Notes: generated by a model from the letters alone, not told the origin. Shown: positions 16,949 to 26,360, numbered from the stretch's first letter. The stretch is DNA of 64,000 nt from Acidobacteriota bacterium (GCA_020637335.1 JACJWC010000001.1:186001-250000), one strand, 5' to 3'. Program-made: numbers and translations.

Positions 16949-19060
16949 ATGCATACGATTGCCACCCTGAGATGGGTTCCGGTTGATAGCCAAAAGACCC
17001 TTATTTTGGATCCGGTCGGTTCGCGCCTATTACTTCAACTTTCACCCGGCTCTGACCCGATTCCGATGGACCTTCCAGAAGGCTTCCTCTTCCCCACCTG
17101 TATAAGTATTTCTGGCGAGAAGGTGGCCTTGGCCTCGGAATGGAATTCGGGTGTTTTAGTGGGGACTCTTCAGGCTTCGACCCTGCAGTGGCAGAATTTT
17201 TTGGGAGAAAAGGAAGGCTTGAATTTCCCAATACACGTGCAATGGGTGGATGACGCCTTGTGGACGCTTAGCCAGGCGAACACCCATCTGCAGATTTGGT
17301 CGCATCGCGATGGGCATTGGCACCCAAGCGAAAAAGTTTTGCCGGGAGCAAATATGCCATTTGCCTTCCACTTTTCGGCGGATTGTTTAGCCTGGATCGA
17401 TTTGCATGCTATTCATTTTGAACAAAATGGGCAAACCCTTCGACATAGCTTGCCTCACCCCAGATTAACCCGAATTTTGGCCATCCGAGATGGTGTGGTC
17501 ATGGTGGATCTTCTTGATAAACAACTCATGCTATTTGATAGTACCGGTCTACATTATGGCGGCGAGGTGAATCATCCTGAAACATTGATTTGGACTGCGG
17601 AAGGATTGCAATCCGGCTATGGGTTTCGTCGCCAAATTCCCATAAAACCAACCGGGCTTGCCTCTTTCGATTTGATGCGTGAGCTCACGAATTTGGCGGA
17701 CCCAGCCCATTTTTTTGTTGGGCCAGCAATGGGCTGGGACTTCAGCCCTGAAAAAGCCTGGACGCTCGCCGGTTGCTTTGCGCGCGATCAATTTCTTTCG
17801 GCCTGGCAGAAGGCCATTGATCAAGCCGATCCCCCCCAAAAACTAAAATTTTTTCATGCTCTAAAGAATTTTTGCCTGAAACAAAGCCAAAATTTATGGG
17901 AAGGCTCATCTGTTGACTTATTAAAGGCAGTCGTTTTCCATGCCTTATTCGACCTAACCCAAAGGTTATTAGGCAGTTTGGGAGATCTGAAACAGTCCAT
18001 CCTGGAATCTTCCCAAGAAAGCCCAGAGAATTTGCATTTATTTCGTTTGTTAGGCGCCTATTTTCAATCCCAGCGGGTGATGAATTTGGCTGTGATTAAA
18101 CATTCATTCGAGGGTTATCTGTTTGGCCGAGCTGAAGACTACCCTTTCCAACACCATGCCTGGTTCGATGTTTTGCGGTACCAAATATTCAGAGGAAAGT
18201 GGGAGGAAGTACGCGACTTTATCGCCTTTGCTATTAATTTTATTAAGGAACCCAGTGCGATTGGGCACCTTTTCGAGCCTTTAGTTTTGGCCGGACAAGC
18301 GCAGCTGGTCGTGCCATTGTTAACGCCCAAAAATATTCAGCACGAAGCATATCAAGCGTTTTTCGCCATGCGAAATCAGGGTGGGTCGCCAAAGCTGCCC
18401 TTGGCCATGGCAAGCCATCCAGATTATCACTTTTGGCAGGGTTGGCTGTTCCTTCAGGCCTGCCAAGAGAAACTTGCAAGCCATCACTTTGGGTTACTGA
18501 ACCGGCAAGAAAGCAATCTCAAAAGCCGCCTTTTTTGGGCGACCTCAAATATTTTGGTTGGGAAAACGGACGAGGTTGGTACTGAAGCCAAACGCTTTCC
18601 ACCCCCGCTTAGGTGTTTATTCGAAACCATGGTCCGCCTCAGGGTCCACGGCCCACTTGGACTTGGGGATTTGGATCAGCATAAACCCTATTTACCCATC
18701 CATTTGTTGAAAGGTATTTTTCTGAGGCTAGCGGGCAATCTGCAAAAAGCTCGCGAGGAAATGCTTTTAGAAAGTTTTTATCCCAAATGGGTCAGAGATC
18801 TTCACCTTTTGGTTAATGCGATGGCTCAGGGAACCTATCGGACCGGCGAGGCCTTAGAGCTCCCTTTGATGGCCTATTTCCGTTGCGGATCACGCATGGT
18901 CAATCGAAAGGATAGCGATTTTGAAGACCGCTTAATGGAATATGCGAACCGGGAAAAAAAATGCCATGGTGTTGGACCCATCGACTCTCCAGAGGTACTC
19001 ACCAATTGCATGCTTTGGTTTGTTTATACGGGTGCCAGTTGGCAACCATTTTTACCTTGA
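16949..19060 (+). CDS. Large uncharacterised cytoplasmic protein, possible propeller plus helical repeat
   Basis: A 703-residue protein I do not recognise. There is no signal peptide. The first 220 residues are rich in short strand motifs (LILDPVGSRLLLQL, VALASEWNSGVLVG, VMVDLLDKQLMLF), suggestive of a beta-propeller. The rest is strongly helical, with segments such as LFRLLGAYFQSQRV and LLKGIFLRLAGNLQKAREEML that look like degenerate TPR-type hairpins. AGAAGGAAAGG precedes the ATG at 16949. It converges with the glycosyltransferase gene 40 bases away and follows a terminator, so it is a single-gene unit. Confidence 0.75.
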   Translation: MHTIATLRWVPVDSQKTLILDPVGSRLLLQLSPGSDPIPMDLPEGFLFPTCISISGEKVALASEWNSGVLVGTLQASTLQWQNFLGEKEGLNFPIHVQWVDDALWTLSQANTHLQIWSHRDGHWHPSEKVLPGANMPFAFHFSADCLAWIDLHAIHFEQNGQTLRHSLPHPRLTRILAIRDGVVMVDLLDKQLMLFDSTGLHYGGEVNHPETLIWTAEGLQSGYGFRRQIPIKPTGLASFDLMRELTNLADPAHFFVGPAMGWDFSPEKAWTLAGCFARDQFLSAWQKAIDQADPPQKLKFFHALKNFCLKQSQNLWEGSSVDLLKAVVFHALFDLTQRLLGSLGDLKQSILESSQESPENLHLFRLLGAYFQSQRVMNLAVIKHSFEGYLFGRAEDYPFQHHAWFDVLRYQIFRGKWEEVRDFIAFAINFIKEPSAIGHLFEPLVLAGQAQLVVPLLTPKNIQHEAYQAFFAMRNQGGSPKLPLAMASHPDYHFWQGWLFLQACQEKLASHHFGLLNRQESNLKSRLFWATSNILVGKTDEVGTEAKRFPPPLRCLFETMVRLRVHGPLGLGDLDQHKPYLPIHLLKGIFLRLAGNLQKAREEMLLESFYPKWVRDLHLLVNAMAQGTYRTGEALELPLMAYFRCGSRMVNRKDSDFEDRLMEYANREKKCHGVGPIDSPEVLTNCMLWFVYTGASWQPFLP

Positions 19061-19101
19061 GGTGGACCCGCCTGAAATTTTTGAGCAGATTCAAAGCGCT
19101 C

Positions 19102-20709
19102 CTATTCAGGATGTTGTGGTTCCTGACTCATTAGGTCCGTAAAAATGGGATCAAGCCGCGCGCGACGGCAGTCGCTGGGGCTGAGCCGATGGGCCTCGAC
19201 CATGAGACCCAGAAGTGGATCCTGAGCCCGCTGGAAATAAATAAAATCGCGATCCTGCACCCAGCCCTTTGCGACCAATTGCTGGCCAATGCTGCCTTCA
19301 TCCAACGAAGTAGCAATGATAAGAAAATCAATGGATTCTCGGTTCAGCTGGTGACCGGGCCAAACCTCGATACCTTCGATCGCCTTGCCCCACTTTTGAG
19401 GATCATTGTCGTAAAAGCGATAAGTCCAATTGGGTCTTTGACTTTTAAAAAAATGCAATTGGGCCTTTCCGGCGCCACCACATCCAAAAATCCCCAAGCG
19501 AAAGGGGCCGGTTCTATCAGTTCGAAAATCACGCGGCACAAAGCGCGACAAAATCGATTGGTATGCAAGGAGCCGCTTTAACAGGTTTAAGTCCTTGGGT
19601 CGCGTCTTTTCACCGAGTAATAACGCGGTCATCTGGGGTTCATTCAGCCATTCGCCATCTTCGCTGAGATACAAATCATCATTACGGCCTTCATCCAGCA
19701 ACGCTTGCATTTTTTTTAGGGCCTGAGCCAATTCACTGACCGAATTCTCAATTAATTCGTAGTCCAGCCCATCGACTAAACGGCCGGGCCCAAAGCCTCC
19801 GTGATAAAGGTCTATTTGGGTATAGGGGACCAGTTGGCCTTTTATGGCAACGCGTTTACCTAGGTTGATCGTGGGCAAATCTGGAAAACGCAGTGCGGTG
19901 AAGGGTTGGGTTGTATTGATGTAGAGGATAGGCCGGCGCATGGCGTGGGCCACATTACCGACACCGCTGTTACAGCCTACAAAGAAGCGAGCGCCCTGAT
20001 GAAGGGCAAATTGTTGGGTCAGGCTTAGACCCATATGAGTCGTATCCAAAATAAACGGATCGGAGCACGGTTTGGCTTGGGCGTCGCCGACCCGAATTAC
20101 CTGGGTTGGAGGTACCAGGGCCAATTTACAGGCGCGGATCAAAGGGTCTAAGGTGTAATTGCGTACATCATTGATCCAGGAAGTGGCGCGCATAGATCCA
20201 TGTTGGTGTAACTGACGGGCCCAGGCAGACTCCCTGTTATGGATGGTAATGTATTGGAAAATATTGTGTTCAGCCAAAAATCTCTCGCGCCAAGCCAGGA
20301 CGTTTTGTGGGATACGCCAGGGTTGGGCGACGCCGGCGAATAGGCCTGCATAGAGCATTGGCAAATAGCGGACCGAATCAAAATGGGGCCGAAGGAGCGG
20401 TTCAATATCCTGCCAGTTCCACTCTTCACTGTCCCAAACGACCAAGTGTTTAACACCAGCTGCTTTTAAGAGCGCAACGGAACGGGCAATTGATTCCTGC
20501 CCGGGCTCTTCGGCTGGAATGTCCAGCGTTAATAGATGTGAGACCCAGGGTGAACATTCGGCAATTTCTTTTAAGTAAGCAAATGGGCCTTGTTTAGGTA
20601 CGACCACGGTTAATGGTTGGCCATAAATTTTACCCCAACCCAGATAGGCTTGGATGGTATCACCGATTAAAGCACGTAAGGTGAAGCTGCCGACGGAGGA
20701 CGGGTTCAA
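19102..20709 (-). CDS. Glycosyltransferase-like protein (TIGR04372-like) with C-terminal Rossmann module
   Basis: A 535-residue protein. Residues about 1-370 resemble GT-B enzymes of the TIGR04372/GT9 type: an N-terminal HDxL-like unit, VTIHNRESAW, VIRVGDAQ and FFVGCNSGVGNVAHAMRRPILYINTT, where nucleotide-sugar binding is expected. From about residue 402 a separate module begins RLGIFGCGGAGKAQ with YDNDPQKWGK and ends in IDFLIIATS, shared with four other proteins here. The start is a TTG at 20709 whose bases overlap the radical SAM stop (TTGA), with GGAGAAGGAG upstream. It forms an operon with that gene. Confidence 0.7.
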   Translation of the reverse strand: MNPSSVGSFTLRALIGDTIQAYLGWGKIYGQPLTVVVPKQGPFAYLKEIAECSPWVSHLLTLDIPAEEPGQESIARSVALLKAAGVKHLVVWDSEEWNWQDIEPLLRPHFDSVRYLPMLYAGLFAGVAQPWRIPQNVLAWRERFLAEHNIFQYITIHNRESAWARQLHQHGSMRATSWINDVRNYTLDPLIRACKLALVPPTQVIRVGDAQAKPCSDPFILDTTHMGLSLTQQFALHQGARFFVGCNSGVGNVAHAMRRPILYINTTQPFTALRFPDLPTINLGKRVAIKGQLVPYTQIDLYHGGFGPGRLVDGLDYELIENSVSELAQALKKMQALLDEGRNDDLYLSEDGEWLNEPQMTALLLGEKTRPKDLNLLKRLLAYQSILSRFVPRDFRTDRTGPFRLGIFGCGGAGKAQLHFFKSQRPNWTYRFYDNDPQKWGKAIEGIEVWPGHQLNRESIDFLIIATSLDEGSIGQQLVAKGWVQDRDFIYFQRAQDPLLGLMVEAHRLSPSDCRRARLDPIFTDLMSQEPQHPE

Positions 20710-21716
20710 CTGGCTGTTTCTCCTTCTCCGCTATGAAAGATGTGGCCAGCCAAGGGTTTTTTTAAGTGAACAAAGGGCGCGATGTACTGATCGAAAAAGA
20801 CCCGACTCTCACCGGGTGGACAGCGCGGTTCCTGGGCTTGGAACCATGGGATTTGCGTGATCTCTGCATAGATTTCGCGAATGGGTTTCTGGCCCACACG
20901 ACCAAAACTGAACTGCAAAAAATTGCAGGGAAAAACATGGCCGTCGACTGAAATACTGAGAAACTCAGCTCCTGCTGGACAGTGGTCACAGATCCCGCAA
21001 TAAATATCGCGATGGATTTGGTTTTGACCATTGGGTAAGCGGGCGAGGAGGCTTTGCAGATCTTTAATAAAAGCTGCGTCTTCCGCTGTAATCAGCCCTT
21101 CTCTTTTGCCGTCCCACAAGCCAACGGGTTGGGCGATTTGAATTTCAAGCCGGACTTGATGGGTTTGTGCTAGGACCAATAAAGATTCGAATCCAGGGCT
21201 GTGAAGATTTTGATGGGTCACAACTGTGGATAGCGAGGCGAGCAGGCCTGCTGCCTTCACCCGTTCCAAACCGTCAATGACCCGTTGGAATGCCCCTTCT
21301 TGTCGGCTTTGGTCGTGTTCATGGGGTAAGCCGGAGTCTAAACTAAAGCAGATTTTATCGACTTGCCATTCGGTCAATTGTTTGACGGTTGCCTCATCCA
21401 TGTGCCAGCCGTTGGTAACAAGGGTGATGAAGCATTCCTCTGGCCGACAATGGTTGAGGATTAGCGCCAACCTGCGCTTGTCCAAGATTGCCTCGCCACC
21501 CTGCAGGACATAGTGAAAGACGCCCATGCGGTGCAACTCGGCCAGAAGTGTCTGCATTTGAGCGTCTGAAAGGGGTGTTGCTTTTTTAAAGGGTTCAGCA
21601 TAACAGAATGAACAGGTCATGTTACATAATCCGGTTACATCCAGGGCGACTGTTCTTAAATGGCCCGGTTTGTGGTTGCGCTGTTTTTGGTGCAAGGAGG
21701 GTTTGCGGGCATACAT
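20706..21716 (-). CDS. Radical SAM protein with SPASM-like C-terminus
   Basis: A 336-residue radical SAM enzyme started at ATG 21716 (GAAGAGG upstream; a longer frame to 21830 lacks a site). The 4Fe-4S cluster cysteines are C31, C35 and C38 in CNMTCSFC. The core strand motifs VLQGGEAIL and TLVTNGWHMDE follow. The C-terminal part CGICDHCPAGAEFLSI then GHVFPCNFLQF has the cysteine pattern of a SPASM/twitch auxiliary cluster domain. Substrate unknown; coupling to a glycosyltransferase and the divergent PhyH/methyltransferase genes suggests a role in glycan or glycopeptide modification. Confidence 0.88.
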   Translation of the reverse strand: MYARKPSLHQKQRNHKPGHLRTVALDVTGLCNMTCSFCYAEPFKKATPLSDAQMQTLLAELHRMGVFHYVLQGGEAILDKRRLALILNHCRPEECFITLVTNGWHMDEATVKQLTEWQVDKICFSLDSGLPHEHDQSRQEGAFQRVIDGLERVKAAGLLASLSTVVTHQNLHSPGFESLLVLAQTHQVRLEIQIAQPVGLWDGKREGLITAEDAAFIKDLQSLLARLPNGQNQIHRDIYCGICDHCPAGAEFLSISVDGHVFPCNFLQFSFGRVGQKPIREIYAEITQIPWFQAQEPRCPPGESRVFFDQYIAPFVHLKKPLAGHIFHSGEGETAS

Positions 21717-21901
21717 AAAACTACCTCTTCCTGCTCTTTTCGGTGGAAAAGTATTCAACTTGATCTTTTGAGCCGGGTGACGATGAAGATTGTAATGGCT
21801 GGGAAACCGAATCCCCAGGTAAACTAGCAAATAAATGAGTGACTTATGTTTTTTTCGGAACGCGTTGGTGGGCAGACGTTCAGGTTGGGAGGGGTGCCTT
21901 G

Positions 21902-22462
21902 ATGGCCCATTTTGCCCAATTCGCTGAACAAGGGCTTAAGGTGAAGGGGATTCAGGCAATTGCTAATTCCCTGGTGCCGCTGCTTTCACACGAGAATTGC
22001 CTTCAAACCCGCTCCAGGACAAGCTTGGTCACAGAACTCAAAAATCAGTTTTTGGAGGGTAAGTGGGATTTTTATTGTTGGGATGAGTTGACCAAAGGGG
22101 CAGAAATGAAATTCTTTTTGAGCTGCCAACTTGAACCATGCCCAATTGTAGAGCTGTATTGCGGATACGCCTTTTGGGTGCGCCAAGTGGCCGAGTTGTT
22201 TGATTGGCACCATTGGCTCGAGCACCGTACCTCATTCGGGTTCAAAATCAGGACCGCACGTGCCTGCATTGATCGCGAACGGTCCTTGCTTGACGCGCTG
22301 AGCTTTGCCCCGGACGGATTTGGTTCCAACCCCAAGGTCAAGCATTATTCCCAGTGGTTGCCCCAAATTGATGGTGCCTTTTTTGAGCAGGCCGGGGAAT
22401 GGTTGTGCGCGTGGGTCGATCCGCCGCAAGCCGATTTGTACCTTTTTGAGGTGGAAAAATGA
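21902..22462 (+). CDS. Uncharacterised protein at the head of the dioxygenase/methyltransferase operon
   Basis: A 186-residue protein from ATG 21902, which has GGAGG nine bases upstream; an in-frame GTG at 21839 without such a site would add 21 residues. I recognise no family. It has no signal peptide and is rich in aromatic residues (for example WDFYCWDELTKG, FWVRQVAELFDWHHWLEH). The stop overlaps the start of the PhyH gene as ATGA (22459-22462), so it is translated together with it, which is the main reason to believe the frame is real. Confidence 0.65.
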   Translation: MAHFAQFAEQGLKVKGIQAIANSLVPLLSHENCLQTRSRTSLVTELKNQFLEGKWDFYCWDELTKGAEMKFFLSCQLEPCPIVELYCGYAFWVRQVAELFDWHHWLEHRTSFGFKIRTARACIDRERSLLDALSFAPDGFGSNPKVKHYSQWLPQIDGAFFEQAGEWLCAWVDPPQADLYLFEVEK

Positions 22463-23247
22463 ATCAATGCGAGTTCCGCGAAAAGGGCTACTACCTTTCA
22501 AAGCAACTGCTTTCGGCTGAATGGGTAAAAATCATCAAAGGTTTTTTGACCCAAGAGCTCCCGCTCTGCTTGGAGAAAGTCCAAAAAGAAGTTCCTATTG
22601 CCGATTGGTCCTGCTGGGGCTCTGCGCTGCAAAACTGGTTAATCGAAAAGGATTTAAGTCAGCTATCCGGAGAAATTCGCAACGTTTTGTGTGGCCACTT
22701 TCGTTTGGAAACGCGCTTAAATCCTATTCTTACCACCATTTGCCAGCAGAGGTTTTTAATCGATACGGTCCGTGCGCTTTTGGGTGAGGGCTTCTTATGC
22801 CTGCACATGCCTCCGGTGGCTCGATTCATATTGCCTAACAATCCATTTTCGCGAGTGCCCGCCCACCAAGACATTCAATATAATTCTTTTTTAGGTCACT
22901 TCTTAACGGCTTGGGTTCCGTTGGTCCCCATCGACGATAAGTGTGGAGGGGTGTTGGTTTATGAAGGGCGACCCGAGGGTGTGCTCAGTGCCTCGGATCC
23001 GGGTGGACCTTTCTGGCTGCCAAAAACCGACCCGCAGGATCGCGAGGTTCGCGTTCTATCAATGCAGCCCGGTGATGTTCTGTTTTTGGATCCCTACATT
23101 TTGCATGAGTCCGCCCCTAACCGAGCCGAATTTGCACGGCTCAGCCTTGACTATCGATTTTTTTTGCGCCGGGAAAAAGCCCAGAAGCACTATATGGAAG
23201 TTGATACTTTGCAGTTAGTTTCACCCGATCAGGAGGCCGCCCCATGA
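22459..23247 (+). CDS. PhyH-family Fe(II)/2-oxoglutarate dioxygenase
   Basis: A 262-residue protein of the phytanoyl-CoA dioxygenase family. The facial triad is visible: H136 and D138 in AHQDIQYN, and H216 in ILHESAPNRAEFARLSLDYRF, whose arginines are candidates for 2-oxoglutarate binding. GDVLFLDPYILH is the usual strand before the distal histidine. Members hydroxylate small molecules and sugars; placement between an unknown gene and two methyltransferases in overlapping frames suggests a glycan or secondary metabolite substrate. Starts and stops overlap on both sides by four bases. Confidence 0.88.
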   Translation: MNQCEFREKGYYLSKQLLSAEWVKIIKGFLTQELPLCLEKVQKEVPIADWSCWGSALQNWLIEKDLSQLSGEIRNVLCGHFRLETRLNPILTTICQQRFLIDTVRALLGEGFLCLHMPPVARFILPNNPFSRVPAHQDIQYNSFLGHFLTAWVPLVPIDDKCGGVLVYEGRPEGVLSASDPGGPFWLPKTDPQDREVRVLSMQPGDVLFLDPYILHESAPNRAEFARLSLDYRFFLRREKAQKHYMEVDTLQLVSPDQEAAP

Positions 23248-24005
23248 AAACCCAGGACGGAATGAAAAAAACCGGGCCCGATGAGGCGATTGAGCAGGCC
23301 TTGGCCCTGCACTGTGCCAACCACAATCTAACCCCATTAGATGCTGTCAAGCTATTTCCTGTCTTGGCTCGGCGTCAATGGTTAAAGCGCTTTTTGGCGC
23401 ATCATCAGCTGTTCTTGCAAACTTTGGAAGTGCCTGGTGACATTGCCGAGTTAGGCGTATTTCGCGGGGCTGGTTTGTTTACCTGGGCCAATTTTCTGGA
23501 GGCCTATTGTATTGGGGATCGGACCAAAACGGTTTATGGATTTGATAATTGGCAAGGCTTTCGCGAATTCAGTCCTCAGGATGGGCCGGCCATTCCGGAA
23601 GCTCATAAGCAAGTGGGTGATTTCTCACCTGAACCATTCTGGCATGAACTGCAATCGGCCTTGGCCCTGTTTGACCAGGACCGATTTGTTCCCTGGAAAG
23701 CACGCATCAAACTGGTGCGCGGTCAGATCGAAGAAGAAGTCCCCCGTTTTTTGGAACAAAATCCAGGCGTACGCTTTTCGTTGATCCATTTTGACTGCGA
23801 TTTGTATCGCCCCACACAAGTGGCTTTGCAACACTTCTGGCCACGTCTCTCCCGGGGTGGGCTCATGCTTTTTGACGAATATGCCATTGCTGACTGGCCG
23901 GGTGAAACAGCTGCGGTCGATGAATTTTTTGCTGATAAACCTGAGGTCCAGGTAAAAACCTTAAACTGGACCAATACGCCTGCTGGGTATGTGGTTAAAC
24001 CCTGA
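23244..24005 (+). CDS. TylF/MycF-type (macrocin O-) methyltransferase
   Basis: A 253-residue SAM-dependent methyltransferase of the TylF family, which methylates sugar hydroxyls. Motif I is GDIAELGVFRGAGL near residues 66-79; YGFDNWQGF is the acidic loop; FDCDLYRPT near residue 182 and LMLFDEYAIADWPG near 203 carry the metal-binding and catalytic aspartates. ATGA overlap with the PhyH stop, TGATG overlap with the next gene. TylF relatives act on sugars already attached to a scaffold or on activated sugars. Confidence 0.9.
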   Translation: MKTQDGMKKTGPDEAIEQALALHCANHNLTPLDAVKLFPVLARRQWLKRFLAHHQLFLQTLEVPGDIAELGVFRGAGLFTWANFLEAYCIGDRTKTVYGFDNWQGFREFSPQDGPAIPEAHKQVGDFSPEPFWHELQSALALFDQDRFVPWKARIKLVRGQIEEEVPRFLEQNPGVRFSLIHFDCDLYRPTQVALQHFWPRLSRGGLMLFDEYAIADWPGETAAVDEFFADKPEVQVKTLNWTNTPAGYVVKP

Positions 24006-25096
24006 TGGCGCAATGTCCCTTGTGTCAAACAGAAATCGGTAAACCCTGGTTTCAGTCGCGATTAGGGTTTTGCGCTCGCTCTGATTGGTCTCCGACGCCG
24101 GTTGCCGCAGAAGTGTTTTGGTGTTGCGACTGCCAGCATGGATTCAAAGACTTGGCTTTCGTTAAAAAATGGTCTGACTATTTGGCCTATCAAGCCTTTG
24201 GGAAAGCACAGGCCAACCTGCCCGAATACGATCCGGGTTGGCCGGACCATCGTGCCCGGGCATTATTGGCCCATCTGAATGCAAACGGAATTTTGAAGCC
24301 CGGCCAGCGGGTCTTGGATTTTGGCTGTCATCGCGGTCAATTTCTCAAGCATTTACCGCCCGGCCAACATGCCGGCTTGGATTTGGCACCTGAATATCGA
24401 TCTGACGTCGAAAGCTTGGGTTATGCCTATTATCTGGAATCATCGGATTTGCCTGAATCGACTTTTGATTTCGTCTTTTTGCTCCATGTTTTTGAACACC
24501 TCGATTTCCCTCAACTGCTTGCCCCGGCTTTAAAGGCGCTCAAACCACACGGCCATGTGTTGATACAGGTACCCAACCCCTTCCATCAACCAACAGACAT
24601 TTATCTCAGCGATCACCGTTCGCATTTTTCTCAGACCAGTCTTGAAATTGCCGCCCGTGCGATAGGCCTTTCTCCCGCTGCCCCCATTCAAGACCTCCTT
24701 CCTGGCGAATGGACTGGCCTTTTTGTGCAAAATGGGTCACCTGCATCCGTTGCCTACGCACCGGTATCGATTGAATCGGTTCTTCAGAGGTTACGCTTTG
24801 CCGAAACCGAAATTCAGGCCATTCGCCATCGGGGGCGACCGGTGTGCCTGTTTGGGGCCGGTTACACGGGACTGATGCTCGGGGCCGTGTTGGCTGATCA
24901 GCTGGTGGGTTACATCGACGACAATACGGCACTCCATGGCCATCGCTTATTGGATCGACCGGTTTGGGCTTTGGAAAATGCGCCGCTCGATCCAGAGTGG
25001 GTTCTGAGCGTGCCACCGCCCTCCACTGCCAAAGTGCAAAAACGCTGTTTACAGGTTGGTAAGACGCCCTTCCCGTTATTCTGGCCCTGCACCTGA
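24005..25096 (+). CDS. Class I SAM methyltransferase with zinc-finger-like start and C-terminal Rossmann module
   Basis: A 363-residue protein. It opens with CPLCQTEIGKPW and later CCDCQHGF, a four-cysteine knuckle as in sugar C-methyltransferases. The methyltransferase core follows: VLDFGCHRGQFLKH (SAM loop, near residue 102), FDFVFLLHVFEHLDFP and HVLIQVPNP. From about residue 278 a second unit, PVCLFGAGYTGLMLGAVLAD then YIDDNTALHG, is a small Rossmann module found in four other proteins of the window. Last full-length gene of the plus-strand island. Confidence 0.85.
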   Translation: MAQCPLCQTEIGKPWFQSRLGFCARSDWSPTPVAAEVFWCCDCQHGFKDLAFVKKWSDYLAYQAFGKAQANLPEYDPGWPDHRARALLAHLNANGILKPGQRVLDFGCHRGQFLKHLPPGQHAGLDLAPEYRSDVESLGYAYYLESSDLPESTFDFVFLLHVFEHLDFPQLLAPALKALKPHGHVLIQVPNPFHQPTDIYLSDHRSHFSQTSLEIAARAIGLSPAAPIQDLLPGEWTGLFVQNGSPASVAYAPVSIESVLQRLRFAETEIQAIRHRGRPVCLFGAGYTGLMLGAVLADQLVGYIDDNTALHGHRLLDRPVWALENAPLDPEWVLSVPPPSTAKVQKRCLQVGKTPFPLFWPCT

Positions 25097-25142
25097 TGGA
25101 GGATCTGAAACAGTTTTTGAGCTGGTGGGAACGCGAACAAAC

Positions 25143-26345
25143 TTAGAAATTCAGCGCTTGTTTGAGTAGGGTTTGGGATCCACTGTTCTGGGGCAGGACG
25201 CCTTCGATTCGGGTTTTGCCACCGCCTTTGGCCCCAAGCGGGACGAGCGTTTCTCGGTGATAGGCAGCAACCAGGCTGGGGTCTGGACCTTCCAGAATGA
25301 AGCGCAGTTTGCCGTCCATTTCAGCCAGGAGCAGGATGAAGTAACCCGCCTCTGCCATGCGCTGCGCCATGGCGCGAAAAGCAACCGGATCTGGCGATTC
25401 CACTCGAATGATATGCGGTGTGTCTGATTTGGGCTGCAAGTCAGGCAGCAGTTGGGCCAGTTTCAGGTTGACCAGATCGGAACGCATGCTGCCCAGTTGT
25501 TGGCTGAGGTTTTGAATTTGCACTTTTTGGCGTTGAACGTGGTCGGGTACCTCCTGCCAACCGACGCCAAAAAAAGAAGCGAGCTGATCCAAAACCCCTT
25601 CGCGCTCGCCGATACGGTTGAGCAGGCGCGTGCCTGCCTGGAAATGGATACGGGTCAAGCCTTTGTATTTTTCCCATCCCGTAATTAATAGCGGACCAAC
25701 GCCACCGGAATCTTTGCAATGCGTGCCGCCACAGGGCGTTGTATCAAAGCCTTCAATTTCAATCAGGCGAATGGCTTCTGAAACCGTTGGCATTTTGCGC
25801 AAGGGAAATTTCGCCAGTTCGGAGGGGCTGGGGTAGTGGATGCGAACGGGACGCGAATCCATGATGACTTGATTGACCCTTTCTTCAACCTTGCGCTTGT
25901 CCGCTTGAGAAAATTCTGCTTTTTCAACGTCGATGGTTGAGGAACTGGAACCGAGCCGCGAAGAAACGGTTGCGGCATTAAAAAGTTCGTCTAAAGCGGC
26001 GCTGAGGATGTGTTGGCCAGTGTGTTGGCTCATCATGTCGCGACGCTTTTCGTGTTCGACGAGACCGTTAACCTTAGTGCCAACTGCATCGGCTAAATTT
26101 GCGGCTACGGTCTGAACCAGATGGTGAACCTGACCTGTTTCGTCGATTTGCGTATCGCTGATCAGGATCGGACCTAAAGGTGTTTCCAATTGTCCGCGAT
26201 CGCCTAATTGTCCGCCCGATTCAGCATAAAAGGCCGTTCGGTCCAAAATTAGGCTGGGCTGATATTGCCAGGTGGACAGGGCGACCAGTTGGGCTTCAAA
26301 GTGTTCGAGATAAGAATCGTTGAGATGGAGTCTTTCGGTTAACAT
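25143..26345 (-). CDS. Alanyl-tRNA editing protein (AlaX-L type) with DHHA1 domain
   Basis: A 400-residue free-standing editing factor that removes serine or glycine mischarged on tRNA-Ala. The N-terminal part FYAESGGQLGDRG corresponds to the AlaRS domain that precedes the editing site. Zinc ligands are in QHTGQHILSAAL (HxxxH) and CGGTHCKDSGG (CxxxH). A C-terminal DHHA1 domain ends with GAKGGGKTRIEGVLPQ. It lacks the AlaRS catalytic domain, as expected for AlaX-L, and its length is normal. It runs against the end of the first glycan island and is unrelated to it. Confidence 0.92.
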   Translation of the reverse strand: MLTERLHLNDSYLEHFEAQLVALSTWQYQPSLILDRTAFYAESGGQLGDRGQLETPLGPILISDTQIDETGQVHHLVQTVAANLADAVGTKVNGLVEHEKRRDMMSQHTGQHILSAALDELFNAATVSSRLGSSSSTIDVEKAEFSQADKRKVEERVNQVIMDSRPVRIHYPSPSELAKFPLRKMPTVSEAIRLIEIEGFDTTPCGGTHCKDSGGVGPLLITGWEKYKGLTRIHFQAGTRLLNRIGEREGVLDQLASFFGVGWQEVPDHVQRQKVQIQNLSQQLGSMRSDLVNLKLAQLLPDLQPKSDTPHIIRVESPDPVAFRAMAQRMAEAGYFILLLAEMDGKLRFILEGPDPSLVAAYHRETLVPLGAKGGGKTRIEGVLPQNSGSQTLLKQALNF

Positions 26346-26360
26346 GGCGCCATTCTAGAT

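Noticed and set aside
21180..21200. ATTCGAATCC, similar to a tRNA T-arm
   Set aside because: It sits inside the radical SAM gene and no acceptor, D-arm or anticodon stem can be built around it.
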